DNA of 64,000 bases. Source: Cinnamomum chago. Taxonomy: Eukaryota; Streptophyta; Magnoliopsida; Laurales; Lauraceae. Both the position numbers and the translations under genes were made by a program. The notes under the pieces were generated by a model, which made no database searches, was not told the origin of the DNA, and saw only the letters and a list, made by a program, of their open reading frames with translations. The stretch lies in assembly GCA_038049695.1 (NCBI GenBank), contig CP142456.1, positions 71,695,922 to 71,759,921 on the forward strand. Reading direction: 5' to 3'. Shown piece by piece: positions 20,576 through 33,889 of this stretch (positions are counted from its first letter, which is position 1; each line of letters starts with the position of its first letter).

Positions 20576-23500
20576 ATGGAGGAGAAGAACCCTAATATTT
20601 CCCATCCCACCAACAATTTCTCAATCTCTGCTGCCTCCTCTCACTCTAATTCCAGAAGAAGAAGGCAATCTCTCTCTCTCTAGGTTTTTTTTTTTTTTTT
20701 TTTTGATCTCCCATCATGGATTCTTCTTCATTCATGCATTCATTCACTTTTCTATCTTCTATTAGGGTTGTATTAATCTCTTTTACTTTTATCTACTCTA
20801 CAGTGGGCGAGGTGGTAAGAAGGATTCGGAATGGGGCGGAGTTGAGATGATGAGAGAAGACCGATCGCGAACGAGAGGTGGAAAGGATTCCAAAATGGAT
20901 AGAATCGATGCTCTCGGAAGAATGCTGTATGTAATTCTCCTGTCTGTCTGTTCTTTCACTCTTTGATTTCAATTCGGATTCCGTTGTTTGGAGTGGGAAA
21001 TCTTTGATTCTGGATTCCGCAGAACTTTGCCTTTTAGGGGCGTTTTGTATAAGTTTTTGCTTTGTTCTTAGGAGTGAAGGACAAGCATTTGTAGATATTT
21101 GTTCTGAGCATGAAAACGTAACAGAAATCATATGGTTGTGGATGGGACCATAGCAAAAACTAAAGAAGATGAGTTCCATCATCGAAGTTAAGTGTAGGAG
21201 ATCAACTGTTTACAGAATTCAAATTGTTTCAAGTTATTTTAGGGGATTAATTTCTAACAGAATTCAAACGATTTCAAATTATGGTATGAGAAGAAACCCT
21301 AAATAAAACTCTTGACGATTTCAAATTATTGTAGGAGATAGATCCTAACAGAATTGAATGATTTCAAGTTTCGTTATGAGATGAAAACTGAGAAGAATTC
21401 GGATATTTCAAAAGTTTTTTAGGCAAGGAAGCTCACTAGAAAAACCAAATGCTTTCATCATCAAAATCAGACAGCTTAAATAACCAACCTTAGGGCTTCC
21501 ACAGGATATAAGTATGCAGGTGGTTTTTCATGGTAGAAAATTAGTAGAAGGGTGAGACTCGCAGATGCAGACGAAAATGAATATGTGGCTTAACTGGCTG
21601 AGATAAATCATAATTGTGAGACCTGGAGGTGAAGGAGGGTGTGGGGAGAAGGTAGATCTTGGCCAACGAACATACTAATGGATGAACATGAGAATTGCAC
21701 TGAGAGGTGGTGGAGATTTTGAACATGACCAGTGGACTTGATTTCCAAAGGCGGAATTATGTTATGTACTTTCCCTGTTTTTCTGTGGAAAATCAAATCC
21801 CGTCCTTCCCCCCTTCCCAGAGGAAAGTCAAATCCTCATGCAGCAGAAAATTGGGCTTGCAAGGATCTGCATTTCATCAAAAACAGGATGTACTGAACGA
21901 TTGGTTTAATCAATCGTTACAGAAAACTGGGACCTTTTTTGCAGAAACACGTTACAAAAACGTCACTCTAGGGACCTAGTGCACCTGATTTTTTGAAGGT
22001 ACAGTTAGGCACTCCTATAGTTTGTGGCTGAGCAGCTGCTTTTCTACAGATGCTACAAGCAGAACAGAAAATGTTTTCTGTTGAAGTTTTATTTTGTTTA
22101 TTTCTTTCCCTTCAAGGACGTTTTTCTCTATTTTTTGAGTGTTATTATTATTACTGTCACTACTACTACTACGACTTTGGTTGTTGTTGTCATGACTACG
22201 ATCACAACCACGACCCACGCTAATGCTACTATGAATTATATACTGATTAGAAACTTGAGCCACTACTTTTTTTTCTTTTTCTTTTTTGTGTGTGGAGGCA
22301 TGTGATATGAATGACTTAGATCAAAAGACGTGGCACAGACATGTGTCAACAAGTAGTTTGCATCAAGGCGGACGTCAGCATATGATAATTGCTCTATTAT
22401 TATTAGCTATCTCTTTCTTTTTCCTTTTATTTATTTATTTATTTTTCTTTTGTCATTTGTTCTTCTACCACTTATTGTGTCAGCTGTGATCAGTTGCATA
22501 AGCTCAGATATACTTTCCATGTTGACTTTTCCAGCATTCTATTGCTATAGCTCAAACGTTTTTTTTTTTTTTTTCCAGTACTAAAAATTTGGGAGAAATT
22601 TTAGATTTTCCAGTACTAAAAATTTGGGAGAAATTTTAGAGAAACCTCACTACTGCTGTTGCTGATAGTGTGATACTACTGCTAATGATGATTAGGAATT
22701 TGGCTTTACTGCTGCTGCAGTGCTGCTCATATGCTGATGAGAAATTTCGAAAATTTGCATCACTGCCTATTTTTTGTGTGGCATGTGATGTGAATGGCTT
22801 AGATTAAAAAAAAGGGTGATGTTAACATGTGTCAACAGGAAGTAGTCTGTCTGGAAACTCACTGGCGGACATCAGCATAGGATCATTCCTTTATTAGTAT
22901 TAGTTTTTTTTTTTTTTTCTCCTATTTGTTCTGCTGTCACTTAATCGTGCAAGCTATGAACAGTTGCATAAAGTCAGATATACCTCCATCTTTTCTTTTC
23001 CACATTCTATTGCCACAGTGTCTCAAAGTTTCTTTTCCATTTCTGATTTCCAGAACACGTATTTTGCGCCACATGGCTACCAAGTTGAACTTGGATATGC
23101 GAAGTGATGGATATGTTCGGGTGCGTGATTTGTTGGAGTTGAACATGACCACATTTGCCAATGTTCCATTAAAATCACATTCAATTGATGATATTAAAGA
23201 GGTGAGTTCATTATTGGGTCATAACTGTCACTAATAGCTGTACTGCATATATTCTGCATATCTGTCTCATATTCTGCAAATTCTGTGTTTACTTTATATT
23301 TTCAGGCAGTCAGAAGGGACAATAAGCAGAGATTTAGTCTCTTGGAAGAAAATGGGGAGCTATTGATACGTGCAAACCAAGGGCACACCATAGAAGTATG
23401 ACATTTTTCTTTTCTTTTTCTTTTTCCTATCCTGCTTGTGAGGATTCGAACTCGCGCGCTCATCCCCTCATGAAAGCATTGTGTGATCCTCACCAGCTGA

Positions 23501-23766
23501 GCTAAAGCCTAGGATGTTTGACATATTTCTTTGATCAAACTGAAAATTCCATTTTACTTGCATTAAATGAAAGCAATGAACTGGAAATTAGCATTTTATC
23601 TTCTTTTTTTTTTTTTTTCCGTTGCTTCACTCTGCTGGTGGGGAACCTAGTTCCTATGAGTATTGGCTTGGGTGTGTTTGGATGCTCTAGAACACACATG
23701 ATACCTATATGAACGAGAGCAGAATCCCTTTGTTTTTTAACCCAGAAAATTATCGTGTTTGGCACA

Positions 23767-23839
<73 letters not shown>

Positions 23840-24015
23840 TTAGAAAGTCATGCCACAGACTTGGTGGTTGAAAACCGATCTCCCCTAACCTTGCTAAGAC
23901 CCAGAAATCCACCTGTCCTACCCCAGATAACTATCCCTAGCCCTCTCCTTACAATTCCAGTTAATATCATTTCACAGGACTGGCAGAAAATTTTGGGAAG
24001 ATGGATGATGGTTTT

Positions 24016-24068
<53 letters not shown>

Positions 24069-27000
24069 CCTCTTTTCTTTCTTATTCCCCATGTAGTTAA
24101 TTGGCGCCTCTCCTTCCTAGGTTTTCCATCCTCTAAGTTCTTGAAAAATTCTAAATTTGTATGAAGTATTGATGATTCAGTTAAAAGTGGTGTATGAATT
24201 GGATGTCCTTTTAAATAAATCTTTTTTTTTTTTTTATCAAAAAGTAATAGTTTGGTTATTCTTTTTCTTGATTGATATCTCAGTTCCTATGGCAATATTA
24301 ACTAGGTCCCATAAGGTGCTAATTTTTCCAATGGATTATCTATTGGTAACCATGATAGTTTATCAATAATTGAATCCAAAAACCTACTTACAGCAACAGC
24401 TAAACAAGCCAACTAATTGCAGTCCACTGCTGCTGATCTCAAAAATATCTGATAGCCAGTTAGTTTCCAGTTGTCCCAGCTCAAAATTTGTTGAAAATGC
24501 AGAGCAAAGATATAAATAAAAAGTGGGATGTTTCTAATGAGAAATCACTACAACTGCATCTATTCCTGGTCCTTTTTTTTTCTTGGTTGAGGTAAATCAT
24601 CAGCTTCTATCACCTACAAATACAGTATAGCCATCCAGAAATAATCCATACAACACCCAAAAGTATCCCTTTATTTGTAACTTTAGAGGCCATTTGCCTA
24701 AAATGAGAAGAATACCATGGTTAATTTGCTGGTCACAAATACCATGATAGATCATCTAAATTAGTGACAAACTTTAAATTATTAAATTATCCGGATCTTG
24801 TAGCTCACCTATTATAATTGAATGCAATTGCATGTGGTAGCATGATTTGTACCTTTGTTGAGCCACCATTTAATAAGATGCAGACCAACTTTCTTTGACC
24901 TATGATTGATTTCTGGTGAGCCACTCTAGATGAGCAATATGTAACTCATCAAGATGGCCACATATGTGAGTCTCAACTCAAAACTATTTATAATGTATGA
25001 TATCACGTCTTTGTAACATGATCCTATTTTTCCTAGGATCAAATCCTCTTTGATGTCCATGCCTTGAAGGAAATGTCATGCTTTTATTTGCCTTTCATTC
25101 ATGTTTTCTACTGCATAGATGTGTTTCAAATTTTGGTTTTGAATGTGCAATAAATATGAGTTCCTGACTCAAATTTGGGATTTTCTTTTGTATGGCTGTA
25201 TTACCTTCAGGTCCTTTAATCTAACAAATGGATTTTGTTGCTGTTGCTGTTGTTGATGTTGCTGTTGTTTTCTTTTTCTTTTTTCATTTTCTATTGTGAG
25301 TTTTGTCTCGTATCCCTTCTAGATGCATAGGCTGAGATATTGTTAGAAACTAAGCTCTACATAGTTTTGATTAATCATCAAATTTTGATTCAGCATGCAT
25401 TAAAATCTTCAGTCAGCAATTCCCAAACAACCTAACTTAGAATTTGTAATATTCTTTAGAATTTTCCAAATGAAAATAATGCACCAAAATAATCTGAAAG
25501 TATTTATTCTGCATCAAAGTTATTTTACAAATATTCTATCCTGCACGTATCCCCTTCATTATGGTTCACTGACCATTCATATCAGTGTTGTAGATTTTAG
25601 TTGAAATTAGGTTAGCTTATCTGAGGTCATAATGAATTTAAAGTTAGAACCCAACAGCTTATTGTTTCACTTTTATCATGGAAACCATGCATTGGTTTTT
25701 TAGTTTGGGGAAGGGGAAGGGGAAGGGAGCACAATCCTAGCAAATCGGCGTCCAGATACAGATCTGTACATTTGTATTGTTGTAAATTGAAAATGCATCC
25801 AAAGAAATTGAAATATAACCAAACAAGAAAACTGTATTTGGGATTATCGTAGTGTTCAATTTCACATGTACTTGACATCCAACAACCTTGTATTATTCTG
25901 AAAAAAGTGGAGCTTCCTGGTTGGAGAAGAATCTTTGTGTTTGTGTGTGAGGATAATGATGATCCTATTAACAAGGAGAATTCAAGGGCAGTTCCATTTC
26001 CCAAGGTGGACAGTGATGTTGAGGAAGCCGCAAGGAAAAAGCAGCCGAAACCAAAATATGTAAGACACTTGAACAAATTATAAATCAAACCCCAAGAAAG
26101 GTCTCGAAATGGTGTTTTTGGCTAGAGAACCTGTTACATAATTAGCTGGTATCGGCACACTAGATCACCATTTTAAGACTTCTGAAAATTATATTGGATG
26201 CCTGCTGCCTACTAGAACTTCACTAGTCTAATAATAGTATAGTGCCGTCATTTCTTTCTATAATCCCTGTAGTAGATATGGTACGATGAACAAAAAATGG
26301 CAGTTTAATTCCCCGAGAATGTTTTGGCAGAGTTCACTTGATTCTTTTTTATTTTCTGTTGGAGGCTACATTGAATCTTTATTTCACTGTTGGCTTCTTG
26401 CTCTTTAGAGCGGACAAAATCCTTTACTGGTTTTCTTGGGAATAGATGTTTGAAGATTAGGAAAGAAATTTCAAACGATCAAAGGCAGCCTTAGTAGATC
26501 CTTGCTTCTCTTTTTTTTTTTTGGGTTAACTGAGAGCTCTTTCGTGTCCTTTCTTTACAAAGTAAGTATCTCAAAATCAGGAAAGAAATTTCTTAATAGC
26601 AAAGGACCAAACATAACCTTAAACGATGTCATGTTATTTCTCTATTTTGTACTAACCGATTCGGCATTGTGTATTTCTTTTGGGTAGGTAATTGAATCTG
26701 AAAGGTTATTGAAGCCTATCCTTTCTGCGGATGAAGCCCCTGGTAAATATATGTTGTTCAGGATATTTGTAGTATGGTTTACTCCATCTCTGATTAACAC
26801 GTATATGTTGCTTCTTACAACTGGTTCCCATTATAAATGCAGTGTGTGTACATGGAACGTATAAGAAGAATATGGAATCTATATTGCAGTCTGGTCTTAA
26901 ACGAATGAAAAGGTTACATGTTCACTTCTCAAGTGGATTGCCAACAGATGGGGAAGTGATTAGTGGTATGTTCTTCCGAAAGTCTTTTCATGGAATGACT

Positions 27001-27667
27001 AGTTGACTGATGTAGTTTGTCATATCTCTTTGTACTTAGTAATGGAAATGTGTTAACTTGAATCTCACCTAACTCGGCCTTTAATGCTCATTTTTTTCAG
27101 GTATGAGACGGGATGTCAACGTTTTGATTTTTTTAGACTTCAGAAAGGCTTTAGAAGGTACTTATGCAATCTCTGAGTTTTGAGATTGAGAAATTCCAGA
27201 GAGAGGCTTTATTTTGGTTGTATCTTGTGCCTAGCCATCTTGGTGATCCATGCAAACCATTGATTTGGCCCACTTGTGGGTATTCCATATGCTAAAGATC
27301 TCAAAGTTTGGATACTCACACGTCCTTGCTATAAATAATAGAAAAGGATGGTTAATATGATGGTGAAAAACTTTGGTCAATGGGATTTTTTCTTGCAGAA
27401 ACCAAGCCCATCTGTGTTTGCTCCTGCCAGATGGAGAATGGCCGGACGGAAGGTGTAATACCTTTGCACCAGTTCTCTCAAATTCCAATTATTGTTACTA
27501 TGGTGTGCATGTGACAATGTTCTCTTGTTTTTTTATTGGCAGAGGGTATGAAGCTTTACATTTCGGACAACAGAGTGATTTTGACCGAAGGCTTTGATGG
27601 CACTGTGCCTGTCAAATACTTTGAAAAGATAGAAACATGGCCTGGCAGACAACCCATACCCTTTTAG
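20576..27667 (+). CDS. TPT1: tRNA 2'-phosphotransferase (Tpt1/KptA family)
   Basis: Proposed exons: 20576-20664, 20804-20926, 23054-23201, 23306-23395, 26688-26742, 26843-26965, 27101-27157 and 27543-27667, joining into a 269-codon frame ending in TAG. The enzyme removes the splice-junction 2'-phosphate from ligated tRNA using NAD+. The product has a low-complexity Ser/Arg/Gly leader (residues 1-65), then ALGRMLTRILRHMA with the family Arg-His pair, SDGYVRVRDLL, AVRRDNKQRF, LLIRANQGH, VCVHGTYKKN, HVHFSSGLPTDGE, GMRRDVNVLIFLD, LYISDNRVILTEG and a C-terminus ending PIPF. All conserved blocks of the family are present. Exon 1 reads into a stop just before the first GT, so a GC donor after AGAAG (20665-20666) is proposed. 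It restores the phase exactly. If wrong, translation could begin at the ATG near 20847 in exon 2. Intron 2 and intron 4 are 2.1 and 3.3 kb and rich in repeats. Confidence 0.92.
22290..23035 (+). repeat. Duplicated intron segment, about 480 bp apart, in TPT1 intron 2
   Basis: Blocks GCATGTGATATGAATG, ACATGTGTCAACA, GTCAGCATA.GAT, CAGTTGCATAA, TCAGATATAC and ACATTCTATTGC occur in the same order at about 22290-22560 and 22770-23035. The second copy runs up to the acceptor of exon 3, so the splice-site environment was duplicated. The copies are diverged and differ in length. Confidence 0.8.
22571..22640 (+). repeat. Exact 35-bp tandem duplication
   Basis: The 35-bp unit beginning TTTTCCAGTACTAAAAATTT is repeated without change at 22571-22605 and 22606-22640 within TPT1 intron 2. 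Exact identity suggests a recent event. Confidence 0.95.
23424..23516 (-). mobile_element. Short tRNA-derived SINE or tRNA relic in TPT1 intron 4
   Basis: The minus strand reads TTTAGCTCAGCTGGTGAGG (A box) and GAGTTCGAATCCTCAC (B box) 40-50 bases apart. An A-rich stretch (AAAAAGAAAAAGAAAAG) follows at 23405-23423. The anticodon arm does not fold into a clean stem, so a working tRNA is unlikely. Confidence 0.6.
23769..23837. repeat. (CT)n(CA)n compound microsatellite
   Basis: About 28 bases of CT run straight into about 40 bases of CA in TPT1 intron 4. The apparent Ser-Leu and His-Thr open frame over it is an artefact. Confidence 0.95.
24016..24063. repeat. (CT)n microsatellite
   Basis: About 24 uninterrupted CT units in TPT1 intron 4. 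Confidence 0.95.
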
Positions 27668-30585
27668 GGGATGAGATGCCCCTGGTTCCCTCTTTTTCAA
27701 CCCCCAGCAACACCTGTAGCCCCAAGGCTTTGTGACATCTGCTAAAATTAGTGAGAATATTGTAATTTCTGCTTAATTATTTGGTGATTTTTTTATGATT
27801 TTTTTTTAATTTTGATTTTAATTTTTTGGGGTTTATTCATGCTTTCATAAATTACCAAAACCAAACCCAACATAGAAGTTCAAATGGTCAACATGAATGA
27901 GTCAGGTTGGCTATGTTTGGGTGGGAGGTCATCGCTAGTCCCATACAATGTCAACAAGCCTGGGAACGTAAGGGGTAGATGTAAATCTTGATTTATCAGA
28001 TCCAGTTTGGGTTGGGTTAATAGGTAGCAACGGCACACCTACTTGGTTCTGTTGTGTATATGGATATGGATGTGGATTGTGGGCATTGAGTTGTGTCTTG
28101 CTCCCTTTTGATCAGAGGCTCTCTCAACATGTAATTCATCACAGCTAAGGAGCCATGATCTTAACTATTGAATTCCTAGGATTTGTAATCAACGGCTTTC
28201 GTTGAAAGGATTGAGAGAGTTGACGCATTAAAGGTGAAGAAACGATGATCTCCCTCGCCACTCTGTTTAGTTAAATTCTAGGCCATGAGAGGGTAATCCT
28301 CCATAAGTTGAATTGCAGTCATATCATTTCTATAGGAAAAATCCTCGAAAAAGGGTTGCAGTTAGCCTGATTGAGAGAGGCTTAAGGTGGTGCAAATCGA
28401 TGATAAGCTTCAGCCGTTGTCACTCTCGATGTTGTTGAAACACATGCGCATGCATTTGTTATAAAGAAACAACTGGGACTGTATCATCTGTACAATATTA
28501 TTATTAAATCATCTTGTCGTTAAAGATTGTTTTCAAATTGCATATAAAGAAAACACATTTGGCTAGCTTTGGAATTGGACCAGCTGTTGGTTGGTTCCTT
28601 CTTGTGAGATCTAATGCTTGTTAGGCAACATAAATACTATGCCAATGTAGAGACAGAATTCAAAGGAGTCATTATTAAATTATGCTTCTTTACATAATAA
28701 TAATACTATGCTGGACCATGATGCCCAGATGCAACGTGGATTTGACAGGGACACCGATCTTGCCAAAGAAAAGAAAAATTATTTGAATATCAAATTCCAT
28801 CAACATCAGCTTAGCCTTTATTTATCCCATCAGTTTAGAGCCCACTAGTAACAGGAACAATAAGATATCACACAGTATGGCTTACATACATGGATGATCA
28901 CAGCATCGATGAGCTTGACTTGGATAGTAGGCCCACACAAATTTAGATCCAAAAGAAATTATGACAACCAAGATATCCATGTGCCCCAAAATCAACAGTC
29001 TAAAAGACTTGAGAATTTCAAGTCCATCCACGGAATAGATGCCAAATTGACTCTGATTGCAATCACAGGGAAGAGAAGATGGCCCACAAGTTGGCCACTG
29101 AGCATGAACATGTTCCAGCAGATAACACCACGTGTGCCCTGTGTGTGTATCAGTCCCCAGCGTTTGGGCACCTTCAATAAAAGCAATCAGGGTCTCGCAT
29201 CATTTGATGGGAATGAACGAGGCCATAACAATGAGTCGATGACTTCATTTTCTTTCATTCTTCAGTGGTTGAATCATTTCCAAGGTTTGCAAAGTAGGCA
29301 GTTTTCGTAAGCAATTGCCTCCACGCCAAAAATTGAAAACCGGTCATGTTCAAACACCAGTGTCCCCCAAAAAACAAAAACGAAAAATGCAGTTCAATGC
29401 ACACAAGCACAAAGGATTCTCCCTTCATTTTATGGTACAAACCCTCCAACAATATGACTACTGGGACCACTTTATGGCAGACTCTTTTAACCATGTGATT
29501 AGTAACTATTATTTTCAGCACCAACAGATCTTTTATCATGCACAAGGTGTAACAGATATCAAATGATTTCAACTTCTTTGATAGATGTGTCGTATCATCA
29601 TCCTCGCATATCAAAAGAAATTAGGACTTAGGAGCAACATGTGAGAGAGAATACCTTTGTCAGTTCACATACATTTCAAACATCTCATGAGTTATATATC
29701 CTCTATAAGAGTAGTTTGTTCTTCACTTGTACTCATTTGTCAAATGGTAGTTGTTAGTGTATGTGCATATGTTTACTATATGCAACCAAAGTAATAGCTT
29801 TATCTGCATATCAAACTAACCCAGATGACCACCAGCTTTGTTTTCAGTAGATTGACGGACATGCATGACATCGACATCAACTCCACAATGGACAACCGAA
29901 AGCTTGTTGAATAAATTAGAAGCCTTCAATCAACTCTGCATAGTAGTAAGTAATCAAGCTGACAGAACAATTACATCACCTGAATGATAATATGCCGTTA
30001 CAACAGATTGTTGTGAAAACAAGTACCACAAGTAACAACATGCACCCCAATAGATGACCGTCCAAAGTAGCCACAACAATTTTCTAGTGCAGCAACATTA
30101 CTAGTTTGAAGTTCTTACAAGCCAGCAAAAATCATCACTAAACTGCTTAAACTAATATAATTCCAAATCAATTTTTCTTGGATTGCAATTGAGTGCTAAT
30201 ACCATGGCAATTGGAATGGTCACTGTTGAACATCTCAAAGTCCTTAAAGATCTTCCAGTTCAATCCTAGTGTTCAAACCATCAGTCCACAATTAGCCTTG
30301 TGAGATCTACTTCTCCAATCTCCACCCATTCCTGTTTAAAGCCATAATTCTATTTGCTAATCCTGCTGCAGCTGCACGGACCCTTCCCACATGACACACC
30401 AAATAGGAAGAATCCTAGAACAAAATGAGAGGTAGCTAGCCAACTTCCAGGAGAGACAAATTGACCGCACTGTTCTTTGGTAGCTACCCTACCCATGAAA
30501 TTTAAAGAACCCAACGAGGCATGAGTCATACATTATGCTTAACGTCGTTCTGGCCAAGATTGTATGTCTTTTTTCAACCTACTCT
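27668..30585. other. Gene-free spacer downstream of TPT1
   Basis: The longest open frames (28894-29310 plus, 29255-29614 minus) overlap on opposite strands and show no known domain. The first 150 bp is the T-rich 3' UTR and terminator zone of TPT1. Nothing else is identifiable. Confidence 0.5.
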
Positions 30586-30589
30586 AGTT

Positions 30590-31392
30590 CAAACCATGGG
30601 GACCTCTTGGAAGTTTCAATCAGGGAGAATGGAGGAGTAAATACTTAGACAACAGATCAAGATGTTTGAAAATCAATTTGGTTTCATGCCAGAGAGCTCA
30701 AGGAGGCTATCTTCTTACTCATGCAATTAATGAAAAAATATGGAGGAGATGAGAAATCTTCATTTGGTCTTTGATGATCTAGAGAAAGCTAATGATATGG
30801 TGCCTAGAGATTTGATTCAATGAGTTTTAGATAATAGCAGTCTCCCAAGAGGTTAATTGACATTATTAAAGGCATGTATGAGGAAGCAGTAACTAGCATG
30901 AAAACTACTTCTAGTGGCCATAGGTTTCTTCCATCAGGGGTTCTTAAGCCCTAATCTTTTCATACTGATATGTATGAGTTAACAACTTAAATTCAAGATG
31001 AGGTACCTTGGTGTTTGCAGTTTGAACGTTGGTGGATGAATCGAAATATGGTGGGAATGCGAAACCTGGGAGATGGGGGAGGCTTTAGGATCCAAGGGCT
31101 TTAAAGTAAGCCGTACAAAAGATAGAATATATTAATTGCAACTTTAGTGGGGATGTGCAAAGAGATGTATTTCCTATGAGAAATGAAGCTCAAGACATAC
31201 CACAAAGAGATTGCATCCGTTCCTATACTTTGGCTTTATAATTAGTAAGCATGAAGAGATTGAGGATGTCTTACGTAGGATATATGATAAGACTGGATGG
31301 TTGAAATGGAGGTGCTTTGTGATTGGCACATACCAACAAGATTGAAAAGGGAAAGTTTTACAAGATAGCGAATAATTATGTATATATATATA

Positions 31393-31445
<53 letters not shown>

Positions 31446-32072
31446 AAATATTCATGTGCATCAATGGTGACCAGCTATAAAATATGCAAAACAAGAGTGA
31501 AGAAAATATGAGAATGTTGAGATGGCTGTATAGTAATTAGTAGGAGATGCCACAAAAAAATTCAATTTTTTCCAATATTTTGGCTCTATAATTACTAAGA
31601 ATGGTTGAAGTGGAGACTTGCTCCGGTGTGCTTTGTGTTTGGCGCATATCAACAATATTGAAGGTAAAAGGACAACAATTAGACTAGCTATAAAATATAC
31701 AAAAATTAAGTGTAACGGAGATGAGAATGTTGAGATGGATGTGTAGTAAAACTAGGAAAAAATCAGAAATGCATTTCGGAGCATTTGTGAGTAGAATCAA
31801 TAGGTGATAACAAACTCATTTGAGATGGTTTGAACATGTTCAATATAGGACAACAAATAACGTTGGTAAGGAGAGGTTTCTCTATGTAGGTTGATGGCCC
31901 CTCAAAAAAGAAGATATGCAGAAAAGGATATGGATGGAAATAGTAAGGATAAAATATGAATAAGTCCAACCTGTCTGAGGATTTGGCCCAAGTTAAGCTA
32001 GAAATTGTGAAACAAAATTCATGTAGCGACCCCAACATAGTAGGGACAAGGATTATGATGACGACGACGTTC
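30590..32072 (+). mobile_element. RTE-clade LINE fragment A with an internal duplication
   Basis: Degenerate reverse transcriptase can be traced on the plus strand: ENQFGFMP near 30670, a DDLEKA-like block near 30775, VPRDLIQ near 30800, MYEEAVTS near 30875, then the GWLKWR and CxxRMCG-like thumb and tail blocks. A segment with the CFGxIIS motif occurs at about 31210 and again at 31575, so part of the 3' half is tandemly duplicated. A (TA)n/(TG)n microsatellite sits inside. The 3' end is CCCAACATAGTAGGGACAAG with a GAT/GAC-rich tail (32046-32072), typical of plant RTE. Many stops and shifts are present, and it is long dead. Confidence 0.75.
31380..31442. repeat. (TA)n(TG)n(TA)n microsatellite
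   Basis: TA, TG and TA blocks lie inside LINE fragment A. Cruciform-prone AT repeat. Confidence 0.95.
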
Positions 32073-33263
32073 TCTACTATTCCAAAAATCTAACATTTCA
32101 CTTCTAATTACTTCACTTTAAGTACTCAATGGCCTTTCCCTTATAGTTCATTTTACTTGTCAATTGTCATACTCTCCTCAGGAGTTGATTCTAGTCTTCT
32201 AGGTACATGTTAAAAAAAAAAAGAAAAAGGGGTGCATGCTTAGTGATGCTCAATTATCAAAACAGCATAATGGCATTCCTTAATTTTTATCCTCTATTAA
32301 AGCAATGCACCAGATTTTTCTCTATGGTATTCATTTTCAATTTTGTCATTTCTTGTAACTCCACACATCCATCTTTCCCACACATACTTTGAGATCTTGT
32401 TCTTTTTCCTGCTACTGAGCATTCTTTTGCATACAATAATGCAAGTCTCTAATTGTTGTCTCATTAGAAGTGTCACTCAACAATCACATGACATAACAAA
32501 AGTTGTCTCTACTTCACCTACACAAATCCCACTTCCAATATCCTCATCAAGCCCTCGTTTTCTTCCATAGTTTCATCCCAAATACCGGAACCCATCACAG
32601 GATATGCACAGATAAAATGACATGTCAAAATATTTTTCACTGCCGTGAGAGGTGAAACCAAAACATAGTAGGCATACTTGAGAGCATTGATCCTCCATTG
32701 CACATTAATTTAACTGCCCTCGTCTCATGGTAAATGTTATTCACATATGATGTGCTGCTAAATAGTCAAGCAAGAAAGCAAATGAATGATAAGTAGGAAC
32801 CTTACAGAAAGGCATTCCAGTCAAATGGGTCAAAAATTAGAAGATAAAAAACCAAGTATAAGAAATGTAAGTTAAGTGGATCAGAGAGTGAAGAAGTTGT
32901 GATAGTCAAAACTGGAAACAACCTAGTGCCACAATGCGATAGATTTCATTATTTAGAGGTTATAGGAGAACAAAGTGGAAGATTAAAGTTATATGTATTA
33001 TATAGAATCTACACGAGGCGGTAATGAAGATCAGCTAGCAGTGTTATGCAATCAATAAGCATCACTTAAATTAAGGGAATCTTTTATGACAAGACATTAG
33101 TTAAGTCTAGCATGTTGGAGTTGAGTGTCAAATAACAAAGAAACGGGAAGAAGCAAAGTTCATGCGACCATGATGTGCATGCCTAGAAGGATGCATGGAG
33201 TTACTAGAAAGGATATAACAATCAGCAAGCACCTTATAAGAAATCCCAAATAATTATAATTAA

Positions 33264-33319
33264 GGGGGGGGAAGGGGGGGGGGGGGGGGGGGGTGGGGTG
33301 GGGTGGGGTTGGGGGTGGG
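33264..33319. repeat. Poly-G tract
   Basis: An almost pure run of G of about 55 bases is broken by AA, single T and TT. It contains GGGG-T-GGGG-T-GGGG units that could form a stable G-quadruplex. Its length is prone to sequencing error. Confidence 0.9.
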
Positions 33320-33744
33320 AAATAAAAGAATGTCCCTTGAGATGGTTTGGAATGTCTAGAAAAGGCCGAGAACCGCCTTGTGTGAAGGGGTGAGTGACAT
33401 GTCATTATGAGGAGTAACAAAGAGCATGGCAGTGAATAGAGTGAAGTGGAAGAATAGAACTCGTAGAATTGACACTAAATAGAGGGGTTTCGTAAATGGA
33501 AGGGTTTCGTAACATTGAAGTTGAGAGGGAATATGCTTAGCTAGCCTAAGGGTGACAATCTATAGCACCCAACACATTCTAGGTAATGAGAATTTCTCAT
33601 CCTTGCATGAATACAACATGAGGAGAGACTTTATGTTTTTTGTTTGCAGTTTGCAAGTGGGTTTCATGGTGGTCCTATCTTGGTTGGAGTTTCCTTTCTA
33701 TGTGAAGAGTTTGAGAGTAAAACTCATTTAGCCCACCCAAATAA

Positions 33745-33802
33745 GGGTTAAAGCTCTTATAACGATGATGATAAATTGATAATGATGAGGATGATGATGA
33801 TA
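33745..33802 (+). repeat. (GAT)n-rich tail
   Basis: GATGATGATAAATTGATAATGATGAGGATGATG-type sequence follows AAAGCTCTTATAAC. It resembles the 3' tail of an RTE or related LINE, but the body upstream is not recognisable. Confidence 0.45.
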
Positions 33803-33889
33803 TGTATCTCTGAGATTTCTAACAAATTAGTAAGCAAAACCTGGCTTGCCATTTTTGCAGTAGAAAAATTAATACCAAGTTTTGGCAGT

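Noticed and set aside
23424-23516. Functional tRNA gene
   Set aside because: A and B boxes are present, but the anticodon arm does not pair and an A-rich tail follows. A SINE or tRNA relic is more likely.
23759-24100. 113-codon open frame on the plus strand
   Set aside because: It is made of Ser-Leu and His-Thr repeats read from CT and CA microsatellites inside a TPT1 intron.
28894-29614. Two overlapping open frames on opposite strands
   Set aside because: No domain, no splice context and no codon pattern supports either as a gene.
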